A stretch of 20,626 bases of DNA from NCBI GenBank assembly GCA_963593905.1, contig CAVBBL010000036.1, positions 1 to 20,626 of the forward strand. The letters run 5' to 3'. Every line of letters starts with the position of its first letter. The stretch's first letter is position 1. The position numbers were made by a program, and so were the translations under genes. This document shows, one piece after another, positions 1 through 7,400 of this stretch. The notes under the pieces are model-generated. The model was not told where the DNA came from. It saw only the letters and a list, made by a program, of their open reading frames with translations, and did no database searches. This DNA comes from CAG-791 sp963593905. Lineage in GTDB: Bacteria > Bacillota > Clostridia > Lachnospirales > Lachnospiraceae.

Positions 1-301
1 CTATTTTACTTGAGTAAGAATCGGTATTTTTAAAATCCTGATTAAGCCATCCATATGGCAATCCAAATCGATCCGTAACATCAATTATTGCATCTTTCAT
101 TGCTGACGCAGCAAAAATCAGCGCATCTATATCAGTTGTCATCTCCCTAAAACCATAATTTATTATTACTGATGCACCGCCAATAAGAATTATTTCTGCG
201 GGCATCTTCTTCCCAACCTTTTTACGATAGGCATTTGCAACTTCTTTCAGATACATGTCTATGTTGTCTTTTCTGAATTCTTTCTTATCCTTAGATGACA
301 T
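1..301 (-). CDS. Nucleotidyltransferase-like protein (AbiEii/DUF6036-like), 3' end cut by window
   Basis: The gene starts at an ATG at 301 and stays open for 100 codons to the window edge, so its C-terminus is missing. Residues 41-59 carry the pattern GGAS, then R52, then TTDID (D57 and D59). This matches the nucleotide- and metal-binding core of minimal nucleotidyltransferases such as the AbiEii/MNT/DUF6036 group: a Gly-Gly loop followed by two Asp that bind the metal. Members of that group often act as toxins that modify tRNA or other targets by adding nucleotides. The start overlaps the end of the upstream XRE gene by 11 bp, so the two are probably translationally coupled. The assignment rests on the core motif only. 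A housekeeping or resistance-type nucleotidyltransferase is possible, because the missing C-terminus would carry the family-specific part. Confidence 0.65.
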   Translation of the reverse strand, partial: MSSKDKKEFRKDNIDMYLKEVANAYRKKVGKKMPAEIILIGGASVIINYGFREMTTDIDALIFAASAMKDAIIDVTDRFGLPYGWLNQDFKNTDSYSSKI

Positions 302-860
302 TTCGTATCTCACTTTCTACTATATTAAATCTTTTAAATTCAGGTATTGCCTTATCCCATGCTTCCTGGAGAGGCTGATCGCTTTTTGCTACCAATGACA
401 ATGCTCTTACACCAGCCGGATACATAATTTCCTTTATTTTATATTTACGAAGCTCATTGTATTCACTGCAAAGCGGAACACCATTTTCTTTGCTGATATA
501 GTCCACCATTGCAAGCAAATATAAGCATTCCGGCCACCATTCTTTCTCCTGATAAAGCTCTATATCTTTTGATTCATATGTGTCTATAAGGAAATCTATA
601 TCACCTAATTCCTTCAAACGATGACAAACTGCACTTTTAAAATTTTCAAAGCCACACCGTTTAATAAGATACGGCCTCAATAATTCTTCCATTGTGACAC
701 CTAAAGTTTCGGCAATCTTATAAACCGTCTCAGCGTTACATTTTTCTAATCCAACTTTATCATTAACAATATCATTACATGTTGTATATGGAACATCGGC
801 TAATTTAGAAAGCTGATATATTGATATGTTCTTTTCTTTAAGAATATTTTTTATTTTCAT
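291..860 (-). CDS. XRE-family helix-turn-helix regulator, likely antitoxin-type partner of the nucleotidyltransferase
   Basis: This 189-residue protein has an N-terminal Cro/C1-type HTH within about residues 1-60 (ISIYQLSKLADVPYTTCNDI, then the ETVYKIAETLGVTMEELL helix typical of the family). The remaining 120 residues are a Trp/Tyr/Glu-rich domain I do not recognise. The ATG at 860 follows a clear GGAGG site 8 bases upstream. A consensus promoter lies at 881-909, with a tandem 8-bp repeat (CGGTATAG CGGTACAG) in its spacer that could be an operator for autoregulation. Overlap with the downstream nucleotidyltransferase gene suggests a two-gene toxin-antitoxin or regulator-effector module. That pairing is inferred from order and overlap and is not shown by the sequence. 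Confidence 0.8.
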   Translation of the reverse strand: MKIKNILKEKNISIYQLSKLADVPYTTCNDIVNDKVGLEKCNAETVYKIAETLGVTMEELLRPYLIKRCGFENFKSAVCHRLKELGDIDFLIDTYESKDIELYQEKEWWPECLYLLAMVDYISKENGVPLCSEYNELRKYKIKEIMYPAGVRALSLVAKSDQPLQEAWDKAIPEFKRFNIVESEIRNVI

Positions 861-880
861 TTATTATTCCTCCACACATT

Positions 881-909
881 ATTATAACGGTATAGCGGTA
901 CAGTTACAA
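881..909 (-). promoter_or_regulatory. Sigma-A type promoter for the XRE gene
   Basis: On the minus strand TTGTAA (909-904) and TATAAT (886-881) are separated by exactly 17 bases. Transcription would start near 874, just ahead of the GGAGG site and ATG of the XRE gene. The spacer holds two adjacent near-identical 8-mers (CGGTATAG and CGGTACAG on the plus strand), a candidate operator. A 25-bp palindrome (916-940) begins 7 bases upstream of the -35 box. Confidence 0.7.
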
Positions 910-915
910 TCAACA

Positions 916-940
916 ACTTCTGGACATTATGTCCAGAAGT
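916..940. repeat. 25-bp palindrome, copy 1 (GGACAT-ATGTCC family)
   Basis: The two 12-base arms ACTTCTGGACAT and ATGTCCAGAAGT are perfect inverted repeats around a single central T. The identical core recurs at 4367-4391, 13102-13126 and 17915-17939, and a degenerate copy is at 982-1008. This copy lies directly upstream of the XRE promoter. No T-run follows on either strand, so it is not a standard terminator. Confidence 0.9.
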
Positions 941-981
941 GATTCTTCTCTGGAAGTCTCTTCCTCCGGCAGGCACTTCCT

Positions 982-1008
982 AACTTCTGGACATCATGTC
1001 CACAAGTT
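982..1008. repeat. Degenerate copy 2 of the palindrome
   Basis: AACTTCTGGACAT and ATGTCCACAAGTT flank a central C. One arm carries a C in place of G, giving one mismatched pair. It lies 41 bp from copy 1, at the edge of the self-complementary region 1031-1360. The core GGACAT-N-ATGTCC is intact. Confidence 0.8.
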
Positions 1009-1030
1009 ATCTCTTCTTTGTCAGTTCAGA

Positions 1031-1360
1031 CTACCACGCTTTTTTTTGCAATAATTCACGATTCACACTTCCCAGCACGGCATCCTGCCTTGGTCTGCCA
1101 TGCCCAGACCAGGCAATCGTAAAGAACGAAGTCCCCTTGGCCAATCGTTTCCCCAGGGAAACCCTTTTTTGCAGCTCATCATAATTTTCTCTTTTCCCTT
1201 TTAGCCGTTGCTTATTCGCTTTCATCGATCGGTTTGCTTACATGGCACGATACCAGGCTCCCTCCTTTTAGCAAGGGACGTTCCTTAATGCTCGTTTCAC
1301 TGCGCTTACCACTTAAACCCTTGCCAAAATTCCTTCCGCCTGGCAAAAGCTGTGCCACGC
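1031..1360. ncRNA. Non-coding, strongly self-complementary region (structured RNA or oriT-like DNA candidate)
   Basis: I find no convincing gene between 861 and 1416. Short open frames on both strands here lack ribosome sites. The stretch is instead full of inverted repeats. Three nested helices can form: TGGCAC 1243-1248 with GTGCCA 1352-1357, CCAGGC 1253-1258 with GCCTGG 1338-1343, and GCAAGGG 1271-1277 with CCCTTGC 1318-1324. They enclose a 40-base loop. A hairpin pairs TGCC+TGGTCTG (1086-1097, one bulge) with CAGACCA+GGCA (1105-1115), and another pairs GTTTCCC 1147-1153 with GGGAAAC 1156-1162. CAATCGT is repeated at 1114-1120 and 1142-1148. The order of nested arms fits a folded RNA or a DNA processing site. 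Strand and function are undetermined, and I recognise no named RNA class. Confidence 0.4.
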
Positions 1361-1416
1361 AAACCCGATAGATGAAAACTCAGGAAGCAACTCATAAACA
1401 AAAGGAGAAAAAATAG

Positions 1417-1485
1417 ATGAAAATTATAGCTGCAAAAAAAATTACACGCTCCCCTCCAGAATCAAATCTAGGAAGCAGCTTTTGA
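1417..1485 (+). CDS. Possible 22-residue leader peptide
   Basis: The ATG at 1417 follows a strong AAAGGAG site (1401-1407). The frame encodes MKIIAAKKITRSPPESNLGS plus two residues and ends at TGA 1485. It starts immediately after the TAG of a 14-codon frame (1372-1416, MKTQEATHKQKEKK), giving a TAGATG stop-start junction. The strong ribosome site is the only support, since the frame is too short for coding statistics. It could be a regulatory leader for the following zinc-ribbon gene. Confidence 0.3.
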   Translation: MKIIAAKKITRSPPESNLGSSF

Positions 1486-1555
1486 GGCTTCTGGTAAACG
1501 AAACGTAACGATTCAATCAAACTAATAACTCATCAAATGACAAAGGAGAACAATC

Positions 1556-1828
1556 GTGACAGAAAGAAATAACAGGACAAAGGAAATGGTTAGTGAAGCT
1601 GTTGAGGTGTGTCCATGGTGCATGGGCGAGAATATCTTTCCTGGATATGATACAAAAAAGAACGGATTTGTCGTAAAATGCCAACACTGCGGACAGGAAA
1701 TCATGTTGTGCGATGAATGCAGACATGCAAGAGATAATTATCACGGTAAATGCGACTGGCATGAGGCAAAATGCAGTCACAGAACGGAAGGGAGATGCTT
1801 CCGTGGAATCACCCATCACACTATCTAA
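1556..1828 (+). CDS. Small zinc-ribbon protein
   Basis: This is a 90-residue protein with a GTG start at 1556, placed 7 bases after an AAAGGAG site (1542-1548). It holds three Cys pairs, CPWC, CQHC and CDEC, followed by H/C-rich residues in the last third (HGKCDWHEAKCSH). This is the look of a treble-clef or double zinc ribbon that binds DNA, RNA or a protein partner. I do not recognise a named family. The gene is followed after 14 bases by the next plus-strand gene with its own AAGGAG site, so the two probably form a small operon. An accessory regulator of the element is a guess. Confidence 0.75.
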   Translation: MTERNNRTKEMVSEAVEVCPWCMGENIFPGYDTKKNGFVVKCQHCGQEIMLCDECRHARDNYHGKCDWHEAKCSHRTEGRCFRGITHHTI

Positions 1829-1842
1829 AAGGAGAAAAAATT

Positions 1843-2196
1843 ATGTACAACGCTAAAGATTATGCTGATATATGGAAAATCGTCATTGAGAAATACGATG
1901 AACAGATGAATACAGAAAAAGAAAAGGCATCTCCCAGGATGCTGATAGAAAATCTGTTAAAGACATACAATAAAGATCTGATAAAGGAAACCTTCTCCGT
2001 GGTGGCTAAGATAAAATCACACGATGGTCGAATCTATGGTGAAAACCGGAGATGGACAGATAACATATGTATTCTGATCGACCCTTCCGCCACCGTATGG
2101 AATCGCAAAAATCCAATGATGCAGAACGATTTGGACTATATTCATCCGGCGCATATAAACCAGTTAATTACAGAGCTTAGAATCTTAACAGAATAA
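1843..2196 (+). CDS. Hypothetical protein, distant resemblance to the C-terminal domain of the giant helicase
   Basis: The protein is 117 residues with an ATG at 1843 after an AAAAGGAG site. An in-frame ATG 72 bases upstream lies inside the zinc-ribbon gene and lacks a ribosome site, so I use 1843. The segment from SVVAKIKSHDGRIYGENRRW to TDNI recalls the SVVAQNKDKFTDENTSWAEN segment near the C-terminus of the giant methylase-helicase. Both follow the pattern of a helix, then VVA, about eight residues, then a conserved N-x-x-W-x-x-N. Families such as DUF3849 show a similar pattern, but I cannot confirm membership. No signal peptide or membrane segment is seen. The gene ends just before the hairpin at 2205-2243. 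Confidence 0.7.
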   Translation: MYNAKDYADIWKIVIEKYDEQMNTEKEKASPRMLIENLLKTYNKDLIKETFSVVAKIKSHDGRIYGENRRWTDNICILIDPSATVWNRKNPMMQNDLDYIHPAHINQLITELRILTE

Positions 2197-2204
2197 AAAG
2201 AAAA

Positions 2205-2243
2205 GCATCCGAATAAGCAGTTACAAACCACTTGTTCGGATGC
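2205..2243. terminator. Hairpin terminator between the small plus operon and the leftward region
   Basis: GCATCCGAATAAG (2205-2217) pairs with CTTGTTCGGATGC (2231-2243), 13 pairs with one G-T wobble and a 13-base loop. Read on the minus strand the stem is followed by TTTTCTTTTTATTC, a good U-tract. On the plus strand only CTCTTAT follows. It should stop leftward transcription efficiently and rightward transcription weakly. Confidence 0.7.
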
Positions 2244-2263
2244 CTCTTATGTGTTCACATATC

Positions 2264-2367
2264 GTAACACAAATGTTCGACTTTTGCAATACCTAAAAGA
2301 ACATTTGTGTTATTGCTACCTGCTACTTATAATACAATTACAGAAGGTGGTAATTGTATTATAAGTA
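2264..2367 (+). promoter_or_regulatory. Promoter overlapped by two inverted repeats, LexA-box-like half
   Basis: TTGTGT (2305-2310) and TATAAT (2328-2333) are separated by 17 bases, a good plus-strand promoter for the 59-residue gene. The -35 hexamer lies in the right arm of an inverted repeat (AACACAAATGTTC 2266-2278 with GAACATTTGTGTT 2299-2311). The -10 lies in the left arm of an 18-bp perfect inverted repeat (2324-2341 with 2350-2367, 8-base loop). The first repeat contains GAACATTTGTGT in each orientation. This resembles the Gram-positive LexA box (GAAC-N4-GTTC type), though the second half deviates. The arrangement strongly suggests repression by bound protein. LexA identity is speculative. 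Confidence 0.55.
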
Positions 2368-2384
2368 AAGAATGGAATAAGTTT

Positions 2385-2564
2385 ATGAAAGAAAAATATA
2401 ATTTTCGCAAAACCATAAAAAATCTGGATAATAAGACTTTATCCGATCAGCTTGAAGATGCGTTTGACTTAGCTATAGCAGATGAGGCCTATAGAAACTA
2501 TGTTGCTAGTGGTTGCAAATCCACACCTATAGAAGATTTTTGGAAAGAGCTGGATGCAAATTGA
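2385..2564 (+). CDS. Small hypothetical protein (59 aa), possible antitoxin-like
   Basis: From the ATG at 2385 the frame encodes an acidic helical protein (YNFRKTIKNLDNKTLSDQLE, later YRNYVASGCK and FWKELDAN). The frame is open further upstream to a GTG at 2307, but that codon lies within the promoter. The ribosome site is weak (GGA about 8 bases before ATG); a better GAAGGTGG is 34 bases upstream, in the loop of the inverted repeat. The start is therefore uncertain, and a non-ATG start near 2358 cannot be excluded. The C-terminus resembles the short tails of small antitoxins. The gene converges on the operon end, with 8 bases between the stops. Function is unknown. Confidence 0.5.
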   Translation: MKEKYNFRKTIKNLDNKTLSDQLEDAFDLAIADEAYRNYVASGCKSTPIEDFWKELDAN

Positions 2565-2583
2565 GAACCTTCTCAATTTGCAT
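2554..2583. terminator. Perfect hairpin spanning both stop codons of convergent genes
   Basis: ATGCAAATTGAGAA (2554-2567) is the exact inverse complement of TTCTCAATTTGCAT (2570-2583), with only CC between. It contains the stop codon of the plus gene and that of the minus gene, and both reading frames end GCA AAT TGA (Ala-Asn-stop). Neither side has a strong T-run, so termination efficiency is uncertain. It may act as a bidirectional 3' end hairpin. Confidence 0.55.
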
Positions 2584-3073
2584 AATAATACACAGCATCA
2601 TCTGCTAATTGCTTAAATTGTAGCTCATACTCCGGTGGAATAGAAAGCCCCTTGAAGCTATCCCCATTAGTGTAATAATACATACTTAAAGCTTCCGTAA
2701 TTCCTTGCATGTCCAACACGGATTCATTTGAGATTGCATCGCATAATGTTCTGTTAAAATCTGTAAAGAATAATTCTCCATCTGTTTCTACGCTGGCAAA
2801 ATCAACTTTATCTCCAAGAATAACAACCCCATTATATTCTGATAATCGATCACTGCCATAAACCCAGACAATAAATTCATCACTGCGCCCGCCAAAACTG
2901 CCCTTACACATAAGCGCTTCATCCAAGGCAAATATTACTTCTTCTCCGAAACTTTTTTGTACAGCTCGGAGCCACGATTTTGCTCCAATGTAATCTGTTC
3001 TTTTCGGAAGATTTTTCTTTTTAATGTCATATTGCGGTAGGTTAATCACTTTTTTTGATTTTAAAACGCTCAT
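2573..3073 (-). CDS. Hypothetical protein, last gene of the leftward operon
   Basis: The protein is 166 residues with an ATG at 3073 and an AGAGG site 8 bases upstream. It starts 36 bases after the stop of the RadC/YodL gene, so it is probably co-transcribed with it. The N-terminus is basic (KSKKVINLPQYDIKKKNLPK). The C-terminal half reads TDFNRTLCDAISNESVLDMQ, then GITEALSMYYY. The pattern of an Arg-Thr-(L)-x-Asp motif followed by an (L/A)-rich helix weakly recalls the C-terminal part of AbiEi-type antitoxins, but I would not name it on that basis. No signal peptide, membrane helix or shared C-terminal tail is present. Its stop lies in the hairpin shared with the convergent small gene. Confidence 0.65.
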   Translation of the reverse strand: MSVLKSKKVINLPQYDIKKKNLPKRTDYIGAKSWLRAVQKSFGEEVIFALDEALMCKGSFGGRSDEFIVWVYGSDRLSEYNGVVILGDKVDFASVETDGELFFTDFNRTLCDAISNESVLDMQGITEALSMYYYTNGDSFKGLSIPPEYELQFKQLADDAVYYYAN

Positions 3074-3109
3074 GCTGTCTGCCTCTTCTACTGTTTCTTT
3101 TCATAGATA

Positions 3110-4216
3110 TTATAAGCTTCTATCCGCTTCTTTGCCAATGGCTGTTTTCTTCTTCCCGGATGCTGCAATTTGCTTCTTTTCTTCTAATTGCTCCATAATG
3201 GAACTCCCTTCCTGCTTTTCTCCGTACCCATTGTTAGGTATGCCGTCTATCATGTTATAATTCTGCTCTTCCTGTTCTTCTGCGCTCTTCAGAGGATTTT
3301 CTTTCTGCATCATGCGCTCAAATCCATGAATAGCTTTAAAGCCGACCGCATCACAGAAATAAGCACGTTTTCTGTCAGCTTCTCCCAGGATTATCACATC
3401 GGATACCGATAAAGAATGGCCATGGTATCCCCGTGGAATTTCCGTGTTGAATTTCACATACAGTTCTTCACAAAGATGCCTATCCTCCATTTTTTCTGCT
3501 TCGCCGTTATAAACCTCTTTATATAGGGAAATCTCCGGTACTTTCCCTAATTCCTCCCATTGTGAGAGTGGTGTAAATCGAATGTAATGATTTTCACTGC
3601 CCTCTTTTAACTGATAAATCTTATAGGGAACGCTGTCTTTCTGCGTGCTCTGCAAATTATAAGAGTCTGCGTTTTCCTTTAGCTCTGCCGCCAGATTATA
3701 TTGCAACTGCGCATTATCCTCCCATAAATGTGAAAGTGAGTCATGGAAAGAAAAATGAATGCCATTGCCACCGCCAATAATAATATGATCCAGTATGGGA
3801 ATTTCCAGAAGCTTTCCCACTGCAATGGCTTTCTTAGTCACATCTATATCCTGCATAGACGGGGATACATCTCCGGAAGGATGATTATGAAGCATAATTA
3901 TACTGGAAGCATTGGAGAGAATAGCAGATTTGTAAATTTCACGCATATTAGCCAGGGAAGAATTGATCGTCCCCATGGAACAGATATTGTAATTGATGGC
4001 ATGACACTTTGTGTCCAGATTTACTACACAAATCACTTCACTGGAATAGGCAGACATTTCCATAGCCATGACGTTTACCGCCTTGTCTGGTGTAGTAATA
4101 GGATTGTAGCTGTACAACCCCGGTGACTCCTCTATTTTTAATCTCACATCTGCCTTTTTTATAAAATAATCATCCATGGAGTATTGAACCGGTTCATTTT
4201 TAGTTTTTCTTGGCAT
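3110..4216 (-). CDS. RadC-like JAB-domain protein fused to a YodL-like domain
   Basis: This is a 368-residue protein. I place the start at the ATG at 4216 because GGGAGG lies 6 bases upstream; ATGs further upstream lie in the overlapping 46-residue gene. Residues about 35-165 form a RadC/JAB domain with the JAMM metal motif H110-x-H112-PSGD to D123, expected to bind zinc. RadC-type proteins are linked to DNA repair and to mobile elements, but their reaction is unsettled. Residues about 195-300 match the YodL type: KIYQLKEGS, later LYVKFNTEIP, GYHGHSLSVSDVI and CDAVGFKAI. The C-terminus carries SSIMEQLEEKKQIAASGKKK from residue 338, the tail shared with four other proteins here. The gene overlaps the upstream 46-residue gene by 17 bp. 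Confidence 0.85.
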   Translation of the reverse strand: MPRKTKNEPVQYSMDDYFIKKADVRLKIEESPGLYSYNPITTPDKAVNVMAMEMSAYSSEVICVVNLDTKCHAINYNICSMGTINSSLANMREIYKSAILSNASSIIMLHNHPSGDVSPSMQDIDVTKKAIAVGKLLEIPILDHIIIGGGNGIHFSFHDSLSHLWEDNAQLQYNLAAELKENADSYNLQSTQKDSVPYKIYQLKEGSENHYIRFTPLSQWEELGKVPEISLYKEVYNGEAEKMEDRHLCEELYVKFNTEIPRGYHGHSLSVSDVIILGEADRKRAYFCDAVGFKAIHGFERMMQKENPLKSAEEQEEQNYNMIDGIPNNGYGEKQEGSSIMEQLEEKKQIAASGKKKTAIGKEADRSL

Positions 4217-4340
4217 ATCCATCCTCCCGTACATCTTCCGGCAGATCGATTGATAAGGTGATGATCTCACCATCCCTCAAATGTTCGACTAATTCCTTCA
4301 GTTCTTCTGATGATACAGTGCCTGTTATGGTTGGCTGCAT
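4200..4340 (-). CDS. 46-residue acidic protein overlapping the RadC/YodL gene
   Basis: The ATG at 4340 follows a very strong AAAGGAGG site. The frame starts MQPTITGTVSSEELKELVEH, contains GEIITLSIDLPED and ends AKKN at a TAA at 4200-4202. The last 17 bases overlap the start of the RadC/YodL gene, and that gene's GGGAGG site lies inside this coding sequence, so translation is probably coupled. The protein is small, acidic and has alternating strand/helix character. I do not recognise the family. It lies between the giant helicase and the RadC gene, just downstream of palindrome copy 3. The strong ribosome site and tight packing argue that it is real. Confidence 0.75.
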   Translation of the reverse strand: MQPTITGTVSSEELKELVEHLRDGEIITLSIDLPEDVREDGYAKKN

Positions 4341-4363
4341 GGTTCCTCCTTTCCTTAACTTTC

Positions 4364-4394
4364 ATCACTTCTGGACATTATGTCCAGAAGTGAT
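4364..4394. repeat. Palindrome copy 3, extended to 31 bp
   Basis: This is the same 25-bp core as copy 1 (4367-4391), with three further complementary pairs on each side (ATC...GAT), giving 15-base arms round the central T. It lies in the 63-base gap between the stop of the giant helicase gene (4404) and the start of the 46-residue gene (4340), 24 bases before that ATG. In mRNA it would form a strong hairpin between two operon genes. Confidence 0.9.
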
Positions 4395-4403
4395 CTCCTG
4401 CTG

Positions 4404-7400
4404 TTACAGCGAATACCCATATTCTCTGTTTTGTAAATGATGCTCCGCTTTTTGGCTTTCCACGATTTGCTTTTTCTCTGCCAGCTGTTCCATGATAGAT
4501 TTATTTTCCTTCACAGGCGGCTCAATAGAGATAAGCCGTTCGTCCGTTCCGGCTGGCTCTGATGCAATCAGCTCTGGTTCATGATTAAGAAATTTTGAAA
4601 GACTCCCTATTCTGCCAGTTAAATAGGGTTTTCCCAAGTAGGCAGCAATTATAGGATAGATATTCGTGCGATAAACGAGAGTATCTACCCCTTTCACATT
4701 TTCCGCCCAGGAGGTATTTTCATCTGTAAATTTATCCTTATTTTGCGCTACAACAGATGCGACCATCATCTCAACCGGCCTTCTCCCTATACTTTCGATC
4801 AGCTTTAAAGCATCATTGCGTGTAAAATACTCCTGTTTTAATACATTGCACATTTCCTTTGTACTGGCGACAAAAGAGATTTTCTGATCGGTCATCCATT
4901 TATCGGCCGGTAAATCCCAATTATAGGATTTAACTTTAACGGCCAAATCACTTACCTTCTTGCCTGATAGCTCTTCATCCGCCATTTTCTCTTCTGTGCT
5001 GCTTTCTTCTTTTGCATTGACTCTATCTTCCTTCGTATCGACACTTACCTCTTCGGAAGCATTTTCCCTGACGGACGATTTTTCAACGTCAGCTGTTTCC
5101 GCACTATTAGCCTCTTCCTTCTCATCCACATTGAGAAGCGCATTCAGTTCTGCCAGACGAGCCATCTTTGTTTTCAGTTCTTCTTCCTTTTCAAAGGGAA
5201 GCTGTACAGCTTCTTTTGCTGTTTCCAGACCGTGTTCCGCCTCTTTCAGTGCGTTGACAGCTTCTTCTAAATGTTCCGGCAGGTTTTCCAGCACATTATT
5301 CAATCGGGTAATATTTCCTATCGCACTCATACCAATGGGCGTGGTTAAGGTCTGCTGTCCCTTGACACCCAAAATGAATTTGTTTTGGAGGGACTCAAAG
5401 GTAATAGACAGTTTAAAGCCAAGGTATTCACCGATATCAGCAACGGCATTAAATCCTTTAACGCCATGTGCCGCTTCGATCATGGCTGCACCGGCCTCAT
5501 TTTTATCCTCATAGTGCTTGCCCTTTATGGTGATGGAAAAGTTTTCCTCCTCCGTCGGTTTATTCTGTGTATAAGACTGTATGTCAGCCTTCAAAGCACT
5601 AATCCGCTGTTTTAAGGTGGTGATTCTTCTGGGAAGCGTCTGTGTGATTTCATCCTCTAAGTGATATTTCTGGCTCTGGTAATTGGCTTTTAACAGTTTT
5701 AGCTTTGTCACCTGATTGTCCAGCTCCATCTTTTCCTTAATGCGAGGATCACTTACAGACAATGCTTTTGCTTCTGATGCAGACAAGACCGCTTCATCCA
5801 CATCCTCACATCTCCGGGCAGGAGATTTACTGGTCATGATCTGACTGATGGATTTAAGCTTATTCTCTATGATCTGCCAGGAATAACCATCAAAGGTTCC
5901 TTCCGTAATGTACCGGAAAATCTTAACCTTCTCATTTGTATTTCCCTGGCGCAGGATACGTCCTTCCTGCTGTTCCAGATCAGAAGGACGCCACGGCACA
6001 TCCAGATGATGTAAGGCTATCAGTCTGCCCTGGACGTTTGTTCCGGCACCCATCTTGGCGGTAGAGCCTAAGAGAAATCGCACCTCTCCTTTTCTGACTT
6101 TTTCAAAGAGTTCTTTCTTTTGCTGATCGGTATTTGCGTTATGGATAAAAGCAATCTCTTTTTCAGGCACTCCCTTTGCCATCAGCTTTTGCTTGACATC
6201 GTCATAGACGTTAAAGCTGCCGTCCTTGGTGGGCGTGGACTGGTCGCAGAAGATCAGCTGAGTGGATCGGTTTTCTTTTGTTTCTTCCCAGATCTTAAAG
6301 GCCTTTTCTACGCAGACAGCTGCTTTGGAATTTTCATCATCCGGCAGCATATCATTAAACAGACGTTGATCCAGCGCCACTTTTCTGCCATCCATGGTGA
6401 TCTTTAACATATTATCCTCATCAGGACGGACTCTTCTGTTAAGGACAGCATCCGCACGCTCGCCTAATGCCGCTACGATTTCCTTCTGATACTCGGTGGG
6501 CTTTAATACTACATTTTCATACTCTGCCTCCGGCACGGGAAGATGCAGCATATCAGCCGTCTTTATATCCGCAGCCTCCTTAAAGATGCTCATCAGCTCC
6601 GGCACATTTACGAAATTGGAAAATCTGGTTTTTGCCCTGTAGCCGTTGCCCTCCGGTGCCAGCTCGATGGCTGTTCTGGTTTCACCAAAGGCAGCCGCCC
6701 AGGAATCGAATTGCCCAAGACCAAGTTTCTTTAAGGTCTTGTATTGCAGATACCGCATGTTCGTGTAAAGCTCTGTCATGCTGTTGCTGATGGGCGTGCC
6801 GGTCGCAAAGGTAATGCCCTTGCCGCCGGTGATTTCATCCATATACTGGCACTTTGCAAACATATCGGAGGACTTTTTAGCTTCTGTCTGGGATATACCT
6901 GCCACATTATTCATCTTTGTATAGAAGTAAAGATTCTTATAATTATGGCTTTCGTCCACGAACAGACGATCCACACCGAGCTGCTCAAAATTAACAACAT
7001 CATCCTTATTACTCTGGTCGTTCAGCTTTTCCAGTTTGGTCTGCAAGGATTTTCTGCTCTTTTCCATCTGTTTGATGGTAAAATTCTCACTACGCATCGC
7101 TTTGGCTTCTGCGATAGCATCCTGGATTTCCTGAATCTGATCCTCGATGGCTGCAACCTGACGCTCTTTTGACAAAGGAATGCGCTCAAACTGGCTGTGT
7201 CCGATGATAATAGCATCGTAATCCCCGGTCGCAATACGGGAACAGAACCGTTTCCGATTGGCCGGTTCAAAATCTGTTTTGTTAGCTGCCAGAATATTTG
7301 CTCCCGGATAGAGCTGCAGGAAATCGCTTGCCCACTGCTCTGTCAGATGATTGGGCACTACAAAAAGTGACTTCTGGCAAAGGCCAAGGCGCTTACTTTC

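Noticed and set aside
1031..1225. 64-codon minus-strand frame (starts MKANKQRLKGKREN)
   Set aside because: It has no ribosome site before its ATG and lies over the hairpins of the self-complementary region. I treat it as a by-product of non-coding structure, though it is the best alternative if conserved.
4960..5514. 184-codon plus-strand frame rich in Ser (inside the giant gene)
   Set aside because: Antisense shadow of the Glu/Lys-rich coiled part of the giant protein; low-complexity Ser/Phe content, no ribosome site and no domain.
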